Positions 31,704 through 40,341 of a stretch of DNA of 64,000 nucleotides are shown here, in pieces (within the stretch, counting starts at the first letter, position 1; the number at the start of each line of letters is the position of its first letter). The notes below the pieces were generated by a model. It did no database searches, was not told where the DNA came from, and saw only the letters and a program-made list of their open reading frames with translations. Position numbers and translations under genes: made by a program. This stretch comes from Nocardia niwae NBRC 108934 = DSM 45340 (GTDB lineage Bacteria; Actinomycetota; Actinomycetes; Mycobacteriales; Mycobacteriaceae): the NCBI RefSeq assembly GCF_001613465.1, contig NZ_BDCK01000027.1, forward strand, positions 62,001-126,000. The letters are read 5' to 3'.

Positions 31704-32648
31704 TCAGTGCTTGCCGGACGGGTCGGCGCTGAGGATGCGCGCGCCCGGCACCGGCCCACTGGCCGTCCGCACGCTGCGGCAGACGCCCGCGCCCGCGAGT
31801 TCGGCGGCCACCGAGATCGCCGATTCCTCGCTGTCGCACAGGAAGGCGCAGGTGGGCCCGGAGCCGGAGACCAGCCCGGCCAGCGCGCCCGCGGCGACGC
31901 CCGCCCGCAGCGTGCGGCGCAGTTCCGGCTTCAGCGACACCGCCGCCGCCTGGAGATCGTTGCCGAGTAAGGGCGCGAGCTGGTGTGGGTCGCCGGAGGC
32001 CAGCGCTTGCATCAGTTGCTGGGGCTCGCCGAGCCGGGGCGGGTCACCGTGCTCGCGCAATCGGTCGAGTTCGGCGAACACCGCGGGAGTGGACAGGCCG
32101 CCTTTGGCGAAGGCGAGCACCCAGTGAAAGGTATTGCGCGACAGCACCGGCAGCAGGCGCTCGCCGCGGCCGGTGCCCAGCGCGGTGCCGCCGTGCAGGG
32201 CGAACGGCACGTCGCTGCCCAGTTCGGCCGCCACCGCGCCCAGTTCCTCCCTGGACAGTCCCAGGTCCCACAGCTCGTTCAGGCCGACCAGCGCGGCGGC
32301 GGCGTCGGCGCTGCCGCCCGCCATGCCCCCGGCCACCGGAATGCCTTTGGCGATGGCGATTTCGACCAGGGGAGCGCGGCCGCCGAGGTGCGCGAGCCGG
32401 ACGGCAGCCTTCCAGACCAGGTTCGCCCGGTCGGTCGGCACTTCCGCGGCCCCCTCGCCGGTGACCCGGACGGTCAGCGAACCCGACGGCGAGATCTCCA
32501 GATCGTCGCTCAGGGACAGTGCTTGGAACACCGTGGTCAGGTCGTGGTAACCGTCGGCACGCAGGTCGCCCACTCCGAGATGGAGGTTCACCTTCGACGG
32601 CGCCCGCACGGTGACGGGACTCGGCACAACTGACAGCACGGTGCTCAA
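31704..32648 (-). CDS. ispE: 4-diphosphocytidyl-2-C-methyl-D-erythritol kinase
   Basis: A 314-residue GHMP kinase of the MEP isoprenoid pathway, phosphorylating CDP-methylerythritol. Motifs: APSKVNLHLGVG near residue 16, the ATP loop GIPVAGGMAGGSADAAAAL near 106 and the C-terminal GLVSGSGPTCAFL near 264. The annotated start is a TTG at 32648; the GTG three codons later is a good alternative. In M. tuberculosis ispE (Rv1011) follows ksgA on the same strand. Here it lies 3.6 kb away on the opposite strand, so it has been separated from the rpfB-ksgA transcript. Confidence 0.94.
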   Translation of the reverse strand: MSTVLSVVPSPVTVRAPSKVNLHLGVGDLRADGYHDLTTVFQALSLSDDLEISPSGSLTVRVTGEGAAEVPTDRANLVWKAAVRLAHLGGRAPLVEIAIAKGIPVAGGMAGGSADAAAALVGLNELWDLGLSREELGAVAAELGSDVPFALHGGTALGTGRGERLLPVLSRNTFHWVLAFAKGGLSTPAVFAELDRLREHGDPPRLGEPQQLMQALASGDPHQLAPLLGNDLQAAAVSLKPELRRTLRAGVAAGALAGLVSGSGPTCAFLCDSEESAISVAAELAGAGVCRSVRTASGPVPGARILSADPSGKH

Positions 32649-32729
32649 GCCTAATGGGAGCGGCCGGGCGACGCCGGACCGTAGCCGGAGCCGCGAAAAG
32701 GAACCGGAGGAGGGGCGATCCTCGGCGGG

Positions 32730-33482
32730 TTACAGCAGTCCGCCGCCGGTGGCGTCGATCCACTGCCCGGTCACCCACCGCGCATCGTCCGAGGCGAGGA
32801 AACCGACCACGTCGGCCACGTCGGCGGCCTGCCCCACCCGCTGCAGCGGGGACATCGCCGCCACCGCCGCCTGGGTCTCGGCGTTGCGCAGCCAGTGGGC
32901 GTTCATGTCGGTGTCGATGATGCCCGGCGCCACCGCGTTCACGGTGATGCCGCGGCCGCCGACCTCCTTGGCGAGCACGCTGGTGAAGCTGTCTATCGCG
33001 GCCTTGGTCATGGTGTAGGCGATCAGTTGCGGCATGTACGCGCCGTGGGTGAGCCCGGTGGAGATGTTGACGATCCGGCCGCCCGTGCGCAGCCGCTCCA
33101 GCCCGAGGCGGGTGATGAAGAAGGGTGCCTTGGCGTTGATCGCGAAGACCCGGTCGAACGCCGCCTCGTCGGTTCCGGCGATGGGTTCGCGGATGCCGTC
33201 GGTTCCCGCGTTGTTCACCAGGATGTCCAGCCCGTCGGCGTGCGCGTCGAACGCCGCCCACAGCGCCTGCGCGTCACCCGGCACGCCCAGCTCGGCCCGG
33301 ATGGCGAACGCCGTGCCGCCCGCCGCCTCGATCGCGGCCACGGTCGCCTTCGCCGCCTGCTCGTCGGCGTTGTAGTGGACCGCCACGCGTGCGCCATCGC
33401 GCCCGAGTCGTTCGGCTATCGCCCGGCCGATGCCCCGGCTGCTTCCGGTCACCAGTGCTGTCTTGCCGGTCAGTGCGCCCAT
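32730..33482 (-). CDS. SDR-family oxidoreductase
   Basis: A 250-residue classical SDR. GSSRGIGRAIA binds the cofactor, NNAG follows in strand four, and the active site is Ser in NISTG with YTMTK. The small residue and Asn after strand two (VHYNAD) favour NADP(H). It resembles 3-oxoacyl-ACP reductase-like enzymes of broad function. The ATG at 33482 has an AAAGGAT site. It is divergent from a TetR gene and shares two repeated operators with it, so this is a substrate-induced pair. It lies 82 bases before ispE on the same strand. Confidence 0.88.
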   Translation of the reverse strand: MGALTGKTALVTGSSRGIGRAIAERLGRDGARVAVHYNADEQAAKATVAAIEAAGGTAFAIRAELGVPGDAQALWAAFDAHADGLDILVNNAGTDGIREPIAGTDEAAFDRVFAINAKAPFFITRLGLERLRTGGRIVNISTGLTHGAYMPQLIAYTMTKAAIDSFTSVLAKEVGGRGITVNAVAPGIIDTDMNAHWLRNAETQAAVAAMSPLQRVGQAADVADVVGFLASDDARWVTGQWIDATGGGLL

Positions 33483-33499
33483 CGTGGAATCCTTTTCTC

Positions 33500-33547
33500 T
33501 AGTGCTCGCTACAGAAAGAAAGGTAGCACATTATCTAGTGGCCGCTA
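33500..33547. promoter_or_regulatory. Twin operators between SDR and TetR genes
   Basis: TAGTGCTCGCTA (33500-33511) and TAGTGGCCGCTA (33536-33547) are near-palindromes with ten of twelve bases identical, embedded in longer direct repeats (CTAGTG..CGCTA.AGAA). They overlap the promoter space of both divergent genes and lie 13-60 bases before the TetR ATG. Confidence 0.65.
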
Positions 33548-33560
33548 TAGAATTCCCGGC

Positions 33561-34154
33561 ATGAGCACGACGACCCGCGGACGGCCGCGCTCCTTCGACC
33601 GGGACGCGGCGCTGGAGAAGGCCATGTGGCTGTTCTGGGCGCGCGGGTACGAAGCCACCTCGATCGGCGACCTGACCGCGGCCATGGGGATCGGCGCGCC
33701 GAGCCTGTACGCGGCGTTCGGCGACAAGAAGACGCTGTTCGGTGAGGTCGTCGCGACTTTCGGCACGCGCTACGGCGGATTCGTCGCGCGGGCGCTCGCC
33801 GAGGAGGACACCGCGGAGGCGGCGGTCCGGCGCATCCTGCGCGAGGCGGCGACGGAGTACACGCGGCCGGACTGCCCGCACGGGTGCCTGGTGATCAGCG
33901 CGGGCGTCAACACCACCAGCGCCGAGATCGCCGAATTCCTACGCGAGCTGCGCAACCGGAACATCGACACGTTCGCCGCGCGCATCCAGGACGACATCGA
34001 CGCGGGCCTGCTGCCCGACCAGCTGGACGCGCGCACGCTGGCCCGCTACGTCGGGACGGTCATGCAAGGCATGTCCCAGGCGGCGCGCGATGGCGCGAGC
34101 CGGGCCGAACTCGAGCGGGTGGCCGAACTCGCGCTGCGCGGCTGGGGAGCCTAG
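33561..34154 (+). CDS. TetR-family regulator of the SDR
   Basis: A 197-residue TetR protein. The helix-turn-helix (about 22-60, MGIGAPSLYAAFGDKKTLF) follows a short arm beginning MSTTTRGRPRSFDRD, a signature of the group that often controls divergent SDR or reductase genes. The ligand domain contains CPHGCLV near residue 110, a cysteine pair common in this subgroup that could sense oxidants or electrophiles. The start at 33561 sits 13 bases after the second operator. Its stop overlaps the convergent Abi-alpha gene by four bases. Confidence 0.87.
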   Translation: MSTTTRGRPRSFDRDAALEKAMWLFWARGYEATSIGDLTAAMGIGAPSLYAAFGDKKTLFGEVVATFGTRYGGFVARALAEEDTAEAAVRRILREAATEYTRPDCPHGCLVISAGVNTTSAEIAEFLRELRNRNIDTFAARIQDDIDAGLLPDQLDARTLARYVGTVMQGMSQAARDGASRAELERVAELALRGWGA

Positions 34155-35044
34155 TGGCCCGAGGCGCGTCCGTCCTGCACCACCACCGGCAGGCAGGTGC
34201 GCACGAAATCCGCGCCGAAATCGGTGAGCACCACGCTGCGGTAGATCACCTTGGTGCCGAAGCCGGAGCGCTTCAGCATCTCTCGCACCGGTGACTGCGC
34301 TTCCAGCAGCTGGTACCGGTTCGGGTTGCCGACCGGCTCACGCGCGTGCTCGATCAACCCCAGCCTGCGCAGATTGGTCAGGTACTGCTGGATCCGATTC
34401 GGGAAGCGCAATCCGGCGTGCTCGCCGATCAGCGTGAGCATCGAGCCGAGGCGTTCGGAGCCGAGTGCGCGCGGACGTCCGGTGCGGATGTCGATCGAGG
34501 GCTGCGCCCCGTCCAGATGCAGAAAACGCAGGATGCGCGCCTCGTCCGGGGTGAGTTCGGCGAGCATGCCCGCGAAAGCCGGGTGGTTGTCGTCCTCGCC
34601 GTGCGGGCTGGCCGACAACCGCAGCAGCGCGGCGCCCTGTTCCCGCAGTGTGGGCACGGCTTCCTGCGTGGGCGGCTGCGCGGCGGCGGGCAGGCCGAGC
34701 GCCTTGCGCATCGCGTCGCGGACCTCGGATTCCGCCTCCGCCAATACTTCTCGCGGCGGCGCTCCCTCGATGCTGCGCCGCACCACCGTCGAGGTGACGC
34801 CGACCGCGGTGCCGACTCCCCACGTCGTCACCCCGGCGACGGCGGTCCACGCGACCCGTGCGACGCCCGTCGCGGCACGCACGGTAGCCACGGGAACCGT
34901 TACTCGTCTGGATAACTCGTCGGAGTGGGCGAGGTCCGAAGCCGGCCGCCGGGCGATCTCCTGCGATGGCTCGGCATTCGCCGCCGTCGCGTCGAGGTGC
35001 TCGACGGCCTCGATATCGCCGTCGTCCGGACCCGCTACAGCCAT
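34151..35044 (-). CDS. Abi-alpha-like protein (DUF4393 type), first copy
   Basis: A 297-residue cytoplasmic protein. After an acidic N-terminal 60 residues comes an Ala/Val/Thr-rich amphipathic stretch (about 65-105) with glycines that could touch membrane. The C-terminal domain has the hallmark AELTPDEARILRFL near residue 155, PSIDIRTGRP, and a helical, wing-like end (YLTNLRRLGLIEHA). This resembles the Abi-alpha/DUF4393 family, named for similarity to a phage abortive-infection protein; activity is not established. The start ATG lies ten bases inside the end of the upstream DUF445 gene, so the two are coupled. A paralogue lies on the other side of that gene. Confidence 0.68.
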   Translation of the reverse strand: MAVAGPDDGDIEAVEHLDATAANAEPSQEIARRPASDLAHSDELSRRVTVPVATVRAATGVARVAWTAVAGVTTWGVGTAVGVTSTVVRRSIEGAPPREVLAEAESEVRDAMRKALGLPAAAQPPTQEAVPTLREQGAALLRLSASPHGEDDNHPAFAGMLAELTPDEARILRFLHLDGAQPSIDIRTGRPRALGSERLGSMLTLIGEHAGLRFPNRIQQYLTNLRRLGLIEHAREPVGNPNRYQLLEAQSPVREMLKRSGFGTKVIYRSVVLTDFGADFVRTCLPVVVQDGRASGH

Positions 35045-36357
35045 GATGTCGCCACTCCCGTTCCGAAGATCAGGATATGAGCGTATCCGGCGAACAGCCC
35101 AAGCACGCCGCCATGGACGAAAAGAAGCCATTCATCTTGTTTGATGGCGGCGCGGAGCATGTCGACGAAGTCCGGCGGCGACAACATCGCCATCTGCCTG
35201 GCGATGTACTCGTTGATCTGCCTGCCCTGGCGGACGTTGAACTCCGGGTCGGCGAACGCGATCGGCGCGATGGCCATGGCTTCGCTGGTGAACGTCGATT
35301 GCAGCGAATCGTATTCGCGGCTGCCGAGCACGAACTTGACCGCGGGGCGCGCGGGGCCGAGCGCGCGATCGGCGGCCGGGCGCAGCGTGTCCTCCAGCAT
35401 CTGCATGGTGCGATCCGAGCGGGGGCCGTTGAGCAACTCGTCACCGATATTCGCCACGGTGATCACCTGGCTGGAAACCAATTCCGCATATCCGTCGGTG
35501 ATTTCGGACTTGCGTTTGATCAGCAGGCCCTGCCGCCACGGAACCCACCACTTCGGATATGCGGGCGCGAAGATCATATTGATGCCGATCCAGTTGACCA
35601 CCCATCCGATGATCACGCCGCCGATCGGCAGCACGACCAGGCTGGACCAGCCGGTCAGATGCAGGACGGCGACCAGCAGCACGCCCATCGGCGCGCCGAA
35701 GTAGAAACCGAAGTTCTGCATGAATCGCAGTTCCTTCGCGCCGAGCACCTGGAACAGGGTGTTGAGCAGATGCGGCCGGGCCTGGAAGTACCGGATCACC
35801 ATCTGCTTCACATCGAGCAGCTGATCGATATTCGCGCCCAATTCCTCGGTCAGCTCGCGCAGGATCTCCGGCAGCTGCTGGCGCACCCTCGCGTGCACCA
35901 TGTCGCGCACTTGGGCGGGCAGGTTGTACCAGAGCTGCGGATGCTCGCGGCGCAGGATCTCCTCGACGATGTCCTTGATCTGCGAGTCGGCGATGCTCGC
36001 GAGGTGCTCGGCCAGCTTGTCCGGCTCGAGTTCCCGGTAGAAGTCGGCGACGCTGCCGAGTTTGGCCAGGCCCTTGTCGACGGCGATGCTGGCCATCTTG
36101 TCCGCACGCGAGGGAACGATGCCCTGCCAGCCGAACCGGCCGTCATAGCTGAGCAACGGGAGGACTTGAATTCGCTTGGGAAGGAAGGGATACAGCGCAC
36201 GCAGGCCGGGAACTCGGATGCCGTGGAAGGCGACGGGCTTGAACAGCATCAGCACGCCGGTCCAGTTGGTGATGTAGCCGATCACCCCGGTGAAAAGCGG
36301 TATGGTCACGAGCTCGAGGAGGATCGTGGGGTGGATTCCGAATACGCTCTCTAACAC
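35035..36357 (-). CDS. DUF445-type membrane protein
   Basis: A 440-residue membrane protein. The N-terminus has a hydrophobic segment (about 8-35, TIPLFTGVIGYITNW) with the N-W-x-G-V motif of DUF445/YheB-like proteins. The middle 150 residues are soluble and helical with amphipathic repeats. Two further membrane segments lie at about 220-265 (GVVIGWVVNWIGINM repeats the N-W motif) and one closes the C-terminus. The GTG at 36357 has AGGAGG seven bases upstream. DUF445 proteins are of unknown function; the twin N-W motifs suggest an internally duplicated membrane unit. It overlaps the downstream Abi-alpha gene by ten bases and is divergent from a second one. Confidence 0.75.
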   Translation of the reverse strand: MLESVFGIHPTILLELVTIPLFTGVIGYITNWTGVLMLFKPVAFHGIRVPGLRALYPFLPKRIQVLPLLSYDGRFGWQGIVPSRADKMASIAVDKGLAKLGSVADFYRELEPDKLAEHLASIADSQIKDIVEEILRREHPQLWYNLPAQVRDMVHARVRQQLPEILRELTEELGANIDQLLDVKQMVIRYFQARPHLLNTLFQVLGAKELRFMQNFGFYFGAPMGVLLVAVLHLTGWSSLVVLPIGGVIIGWVVNWIGINMIFAPAYPKWWVPWRQGLLIKRKSEITDGYAELVSSQVITVANIGDELLNGPRSDRTMQMLEDTLRPAADRALGPARPAVKFVLGSREYDSLQSTFTSEAMAIAPIAFADPEFNVRQGRQINEYIARQMAMLSPPDFVDMLRAAIKQDEWLLFVHGGVLGLFAGYAHILIFGTGVATSWL

Positions 36358-36549
36358 GACACCCTCCTGCCGATACACCGGTGATCGCCGCCTCACCGGC
36401 ACCCAAAACTAGCACCCCCTCGGCGAAGGAACCCTATTGCGCGCCGCGTGCCGGTCGCACTGTCCGAGTCAGGCGGTGCGAATGACCCGCGACACAAGGG
36501 GAAGTAATCTGTGGAACGGATTCGTTCCCCCGGCGATATCGGAGAAAAC

Positions 36550-37431
36550 GTGGCAGACGACAGGACCGCACAGGACGTGGCCCGGCCAGGTTCCCGCGCC
36601 GTCGAGCGCAGTTCGGATGTCGAACAGCGGCAGATCAGCAACGAGGCACGGCTGATCCGCGGCGTGTTCCGGGCGGCCGGAGTGGCGGCGGGCACCGTCG
36701 TGCGCGGAAGCCAATGGGCGGTTGGCACGACCTACGAGGTCACCAGGGAGATCACCCAGGCGGCGCTGGACGGGGAGTCCTCGGCCGAGATCGCCGAGCG
36801 GACCGGAAACGCGTTGCGCTCCATCGCCCGCAGCGCGCTCGGCGTCACCGAGGGCTCGGTCCGGGAAATCGTCAGCTACGTCCCGACGTCCAACGGCCCG
36901 ACCTCGTCGCAGCAGGCGCTGGCCGTCGGCCCGTACCTGCGCTCGGCCAGCACCGAGGAGCTGCGCCGCCGCGGCGACGCGCTGCTGGCCAGGTCCGCCG
37001 ACGTCTACTTCACCGAGGACGTGCACCCCGCCTACGACCGCATCCTCGACGAGATCGCGCCCGACGAGGCGCGCATCCTGCGCTTCATGGCGCTCAACGG
37101 ACCGCAGCCGTCGGTCGACGTGCGCACCAACCGTCCGCTGGGGATCGGCTCGGAATTGGTGCAGGGCGATCTCACCTCGGTGCCTGAGCAGGCCGGCGTG
37201 CGCTACCCGGACCGGGCGCGCTCCTACCTGATCAACCTCAACCGCCTCGGGCTGACGCTGACCTCGGACGATCCGGTGGTCTTGAGCCGGTACATGGTGC
37301 TCGAGGTGCAGCCGGTGGTGGAGGCGGCGCTGAAGAAAGCGGGCCGGGCGCCGAAGATCGTGCGCAAAAGCCTCCGGCTGACCGAGTTCGGCGAGGACTT
37401 CTGCCGCACCTGCTTCACGATCGGGAGCTGA
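36550..37431 (+). CDS. Abi-alpha-like protein (DUF4393 type), second copy
   Basis: A 293-residue paralogue of the protein at 34151, encoded divergently across the DUF445 gene. Shared features are the Ala/Val/Gly-rich amphipathic stretch (about 35-65), DEIAPDEARILRFM near residue 170, PSVDVRTNRPLG, the SYLINLNRLGL helix, and LTEFGEDFCRTC at the end, matching LTDFGADFVRTC in the first copy. I chose the GTG at 36550 because GGAG lies five bases upstream; an ATG at 36511 lacks a site. It forms a three-gene set with its neighbours. Function unknown. Confidence 0.68.
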   Translation: MADDRTAQDVARPGSRAVERSSDVEQRQISNEARLIRGVFRAAGVAAGTVVRGSQWAVGTTYEVTREITQAALDGESSAEIAERTGNALRSIARSALGVTEGSVREIVSYVPTSNGPTSSQQALAVGPYLRSASTEELRRRGDALLARSADVYFTEDVHPAYDRILDEIAPDEARILRFMALNGPQPSVDVRTNRPLGIGSELVQGDLTSVPEQAGVRYPDRARSYLINLNRLGLTLTSDDPVVLSRYMVLEVQPVVEAALKKAGRAPKIVRKSLRLTEFGEDFCRTCFTIGS

Positions 37432-37529
37432 CGCCGCGGAGTTGATCTTCGCCGGGAGATTCGCGTCGCCGTGATAGCAATCTGATACAACTCTCCCAAT
37501 CCGGCACTCGGGATGGGATTGTTGAGGGT

Positions 37530-38393
37530 ATGGATCAGCGAAACGGCGGGCAGGGGCGCGGCGACCCGGGTGTGGGTATCGCTGGGCAAGCGCGTAGTGA
37601 GCGGGACACGGGCTCCGGTGCGCAGCAGCGCGACGACCCGGCCTTCCCCCAGGGCGAGCGCGGTGGCGTGGATCTCGACGCGGGCGGCTCCGAGCAGGAC
37701 GAGCGGGACCTCGACCCGGTCGGTCCGGACCGCACGCGCGGCCAGCGGGCCACGAGCACGGGTGAGCGCGATCCGGACGACCGGCTGCGCTTCGATGCGG
37801 GACCCATCGACTTCGGGCAGGTGCGCGACGATCCGCGGCCGCGCGGCCGCGCTGCGGAGCCCGAGCCGGACGACGTCGCGGCGATCTCCCGGCTCAAGTA
37901 CCGGTACCTGCGCACCCTCGACACAAAATCGTGGGATGAATTTGCCGACACCATGATACCGGAGGCCACCGCGACCTACAGCGAATATCTGCAGTTCGAA
38001 TCGCGCGAGGCGTTCATCGCGTTCATGCGCAACACGCTCGGGCCGCACGTGATCACCGAGCACCGCTGTGACCATCCGGAGATCGATGTCGAGGGCGACA
38101 CCGCCACCGGCACGTGGTACCTCGCCGACACGGTCCTCATCCCGGGCCACAACATGCTGCTGCGTGGCGCGGCCTTCTACACCGACCGCTACGTCCGCTG
38201 CGACGACCGGCACTGGCGGATCTCGCACACCGGCTACGAACGCACCTACGAGGTGGTGCTCTCCCTGAGCGACCTGCCCAGCCTGCGCCTGACCTCCAGT
38301 CGCTGGGGGCTGATCGCGAAAGAAGACGGGATCGCCTCGATCCAACGCGACCCCGGCACCGCGCCGCTGCGGCCGGAGTCCGAAGCGGGCTGA
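37530..38393 (+). CDS. NTF2/SnoaL-like protein with disordered N-terminus
   Basis: A 287-residue protein. Residues 1-110 are low-complexity, rich in Gly, Asp, Arg and Gln, and almost certainly disordered. Residues 115-250 form an NTF2-like (SnoaL) alpha+beta barrel: AAISRLKYRYLRTLDTKSW, then TEHRCDHPEIDVEGDTA, GTWYLAD and HWRISHTGYERTYEVV. Such folds act as small enzymes (isomerases, dehydratases) or ligand binders. The His-x-Cys-Asp-His cluster could be catalytic. The ATG at 37530 follows a close GAGGGT. It ends two bases before the convergent prfC stop. Confidence 0.75.
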   Translation: MDQRNGGQGRGDPGVGIAGQARSERDTGSGAQQRDDPAFPQGERGGVDLDAGGSEQDERDLDPVGPDRTRGQRATSTGERDPDDRLRFDAGPIDFGQVRDDPRPRGRAAEPEPDDVAAISRLKYRYLRTLDTKSWDEFADTMIPEATATYSEYLQFESREAFIAFMRNTLGPHVITEHRCDHPEIDVEGDTATGTWYLADTVLIPGHNMLLRGAAFYTDRYVRCDDRHWRISHTGYERTYEVVLSLSDLPSLRLTSSRWGLIAKEDGIASIQRDPGTAPLRPESEAG

Positions 38394-38394
38394 C

Positions 38395-40077
38395 TCAGTC
38401 GGCCGTGGCCACCAGGGGCTCCAAGGTGAGCGCCGGGTGCTCCTTCTCGATGTATTGCAGCCGCCATTTGTCGCTGAACAGCGCGAGCAGCGCACCGTCT
38501 GAGCGGGTGAAGACCTCCACCCCGCGCTGCCGGCCGAGTTCCTCCGCCGACGCGGCATCGGTGCGCCGGGCCAGCGTGTAGCCGAGGTGCTCCATCGTGG
38601 TCTCCACGTTGAACTCCGTGAGCATGCGCGCGGTCACCACTTCGAACTGCATCGGGCCGACGGCCGCCAGAACCGGGGAGGCGTCGCCACGGATGTCGTT
38701 GCGCAGCACCTGCACGACGCCCTCGGAGTCGAGCTGATCCACCGCCTTGCGGAACTGCTTGTACTTGCCCGCCGTGCGGGCCCGCAGCACGGCGAAATGT
38801 TCCGGCGCGAACGACGGGATCGGCGGGAACTCCACCTTCTTGTCCACGAACAGCGTGTGCCCGGGAGCCAGTGCCGTCGCGTTCACCAGGCCCACGACGT
38901 CACCGGGATAGGCGGTGTCCACGGTGGCGCGCTCGCGGCCGAACACCGTCAGGGCGTACTTGGTGGCGAACGGCCGCCCCGTCTGGGCGTGGGTGACCAC
39001 CATGCCGCGCTCGAACTCGCCGGACACGATTCGCATGAACGCGAGGCGGTCGCGGTGTGCGGCGTCCATGCCCGCCTGCACCTTGAACACCACCGCGCTG
39101 AACGGGTCGCCGGTCGCGCGCGGCTTGCCTTCGATGTCGGGCCGCGGCCCCGGTGCTGGCGCGAGCGCCACCAGGGTCTCCAGCAGCTGCCGCACGCCGA
39201 AGTTCAGCATCGCGGAGGCGTAGATGACCGGTGAGGTCTGCCCGGCGAGGAACAACTCCTGGTCGTGGTCCTGGCCGGTGGCAGAGAGCAGCTCGCTCTC
39301 CTCCGCGGCCGTGGTCCACGGTTCGCCTTCGCGCGCCTGCGCGGCCTCGGGAGTGAGCGACTCCTCCGGCGCGATGGTCGCGCCGCCCGCGGTGCGGGTG
39401 AAGTGGATGTATTCGAGCGCCGCGCCGTCCGGGCCGCGGCGAAGCAGGCCGCGGAAGTCGCCCGCGATGCCGACGGGGAGGAACAGCGGCGTGGGGGTGA
39501 GGCCGATCCGCTCGTTGATCTCGTCGAGCAGTTCCAGGGGCGCCCGGCCCGGCCGGTCCCACTTGTTGATCACGGTGATCACCGGGATGCCCCGGTGGCG
39601 GCAGACCTGGAACAGCTTCAGCGTCTGCGGCTCCAGACCCTTGGCCGCGTCGATCAGCATCACCGCGGCGTCGACGGCGGTGAGCACCCGGTAGGTGTCC
39701 TCGGAGAAGTCGGAGTGGCCGGGGGTGTCGACCAGATTGATGACGCTGTCCACATCCGAGCCCGCGGCGCGGTAGTTGAACTGCAGCGCGGTCGAGCTGA
39801 CCGAGATGCCGCGCGCCTTCTCCATCTCCATCCAGTCCGAGACGGTGGACTTGCGCCCGGCCTTGCCGTGGATCGCGCCCGCCTCGGAGATCATCCTGGC
39901 GTGCAGGGCCAACGCCTCGGTGAGCGTGGACTTTCCCGCGTCGGGGTGGGAGATCACCGCGAACGTGCGCCGGCGGGCTACCTCGGCGGGCAACCCGCGG
40001 GGTGCGGGCGCGACAACACCCTCAGGGGAGGCGCTCAACGCAAGACAACCTTTCGCAGACGACCGATCGGCAACCAC
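38395..40077 (-). CDS. prfC: Peptide chain release factor 3
   Basis: A translational GTPase that recycles RF1/RF2 after termination. The GTPase domain carries SHPDAGKSTLTEAL (P-loop), DTPGHSDFSEDTYR (switch II) and NKWD. The YxxKYKQFRKAVDQL-type region and the RF3 C-terminal domain (MQFEVVTARM) follow, separating it from EF-G. I report the GTG at 40077 (560 residues). A TTG at 40038, just before SASPEG and after AAAGG, gives 547 residues and may be the true start, because the first 14 codons look non-coding. It converges on the NTF2-like gene and is divergent from rplY. Confidence 0.92.
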   Translation of the reverse strand: MVADRSSAKGCLALSASPEGVVAPAPRGLPAEVARRRTFAVISHPDAGKSTLTEALALHARMISEAGAIHGKAGRKSTVSDWMEMEKARGISVSSTALQFNYRAAGSDVDSVINLVDTPGHSDFSEDTYRVLTAVDAAVMLIDAAKGLEPQTLKLFQVCRHRGIPVITVINKWDRPGRAPLELLDEINERIGLTPTPLFLPVGIAGDFRGLLRRGPDGAALEYIHFTRTAGGATIAPEESLTPEAAQAREGEPWTTAAEESELLSATGQDHDQELFLAGQTSPVIYASAMLNFGVRQLLETLVALAPAPGPRPDIEGKPRATGDPFSAVVFKVQAGMDAAHRDRLAFMRIVSGEFERGMVVTHAQTGRPFATKYALTVFGRERATVDTAYPGDVVGLVNATALAPGHTLFVDKKVEFPPIPSFAPEHFAVLRARTAGKYKQFRKAVDQLDSEGVVQVLRNDIRGDASPVLAAVGPMQFEVVTARMLTEFNVETTMEHLGYTLARRTDAASAEELGRQRGVEVFTRSDGALLALFSDKWRLQYIEKEHPALTLEPLVATAD

Positions 40078-40341
40078 GCCAGCGTACGCGACGCGCGTGA
40101 GCGCGAGCCGAACCGCCGGTGACCACCCGATTCAAAGAGGGCCCCGGCGCTGGGGTATGGTGTTCGGGTTGTCTCGGCGAGGGTGACCGCAGACCAGTTT
40201 TGCGACACCGTGATCGACGCGGCGCGGCTTCCGGCCGTCCCCGTTCGGTCTTCGCCCCGACGAATAGACCCTCCCGTCAGGTGTGCGGAACCCCTGACGT
40301 GTAACTGACAGCCCGGAAGAGCCGTAGGAGTAGATCCAGTC

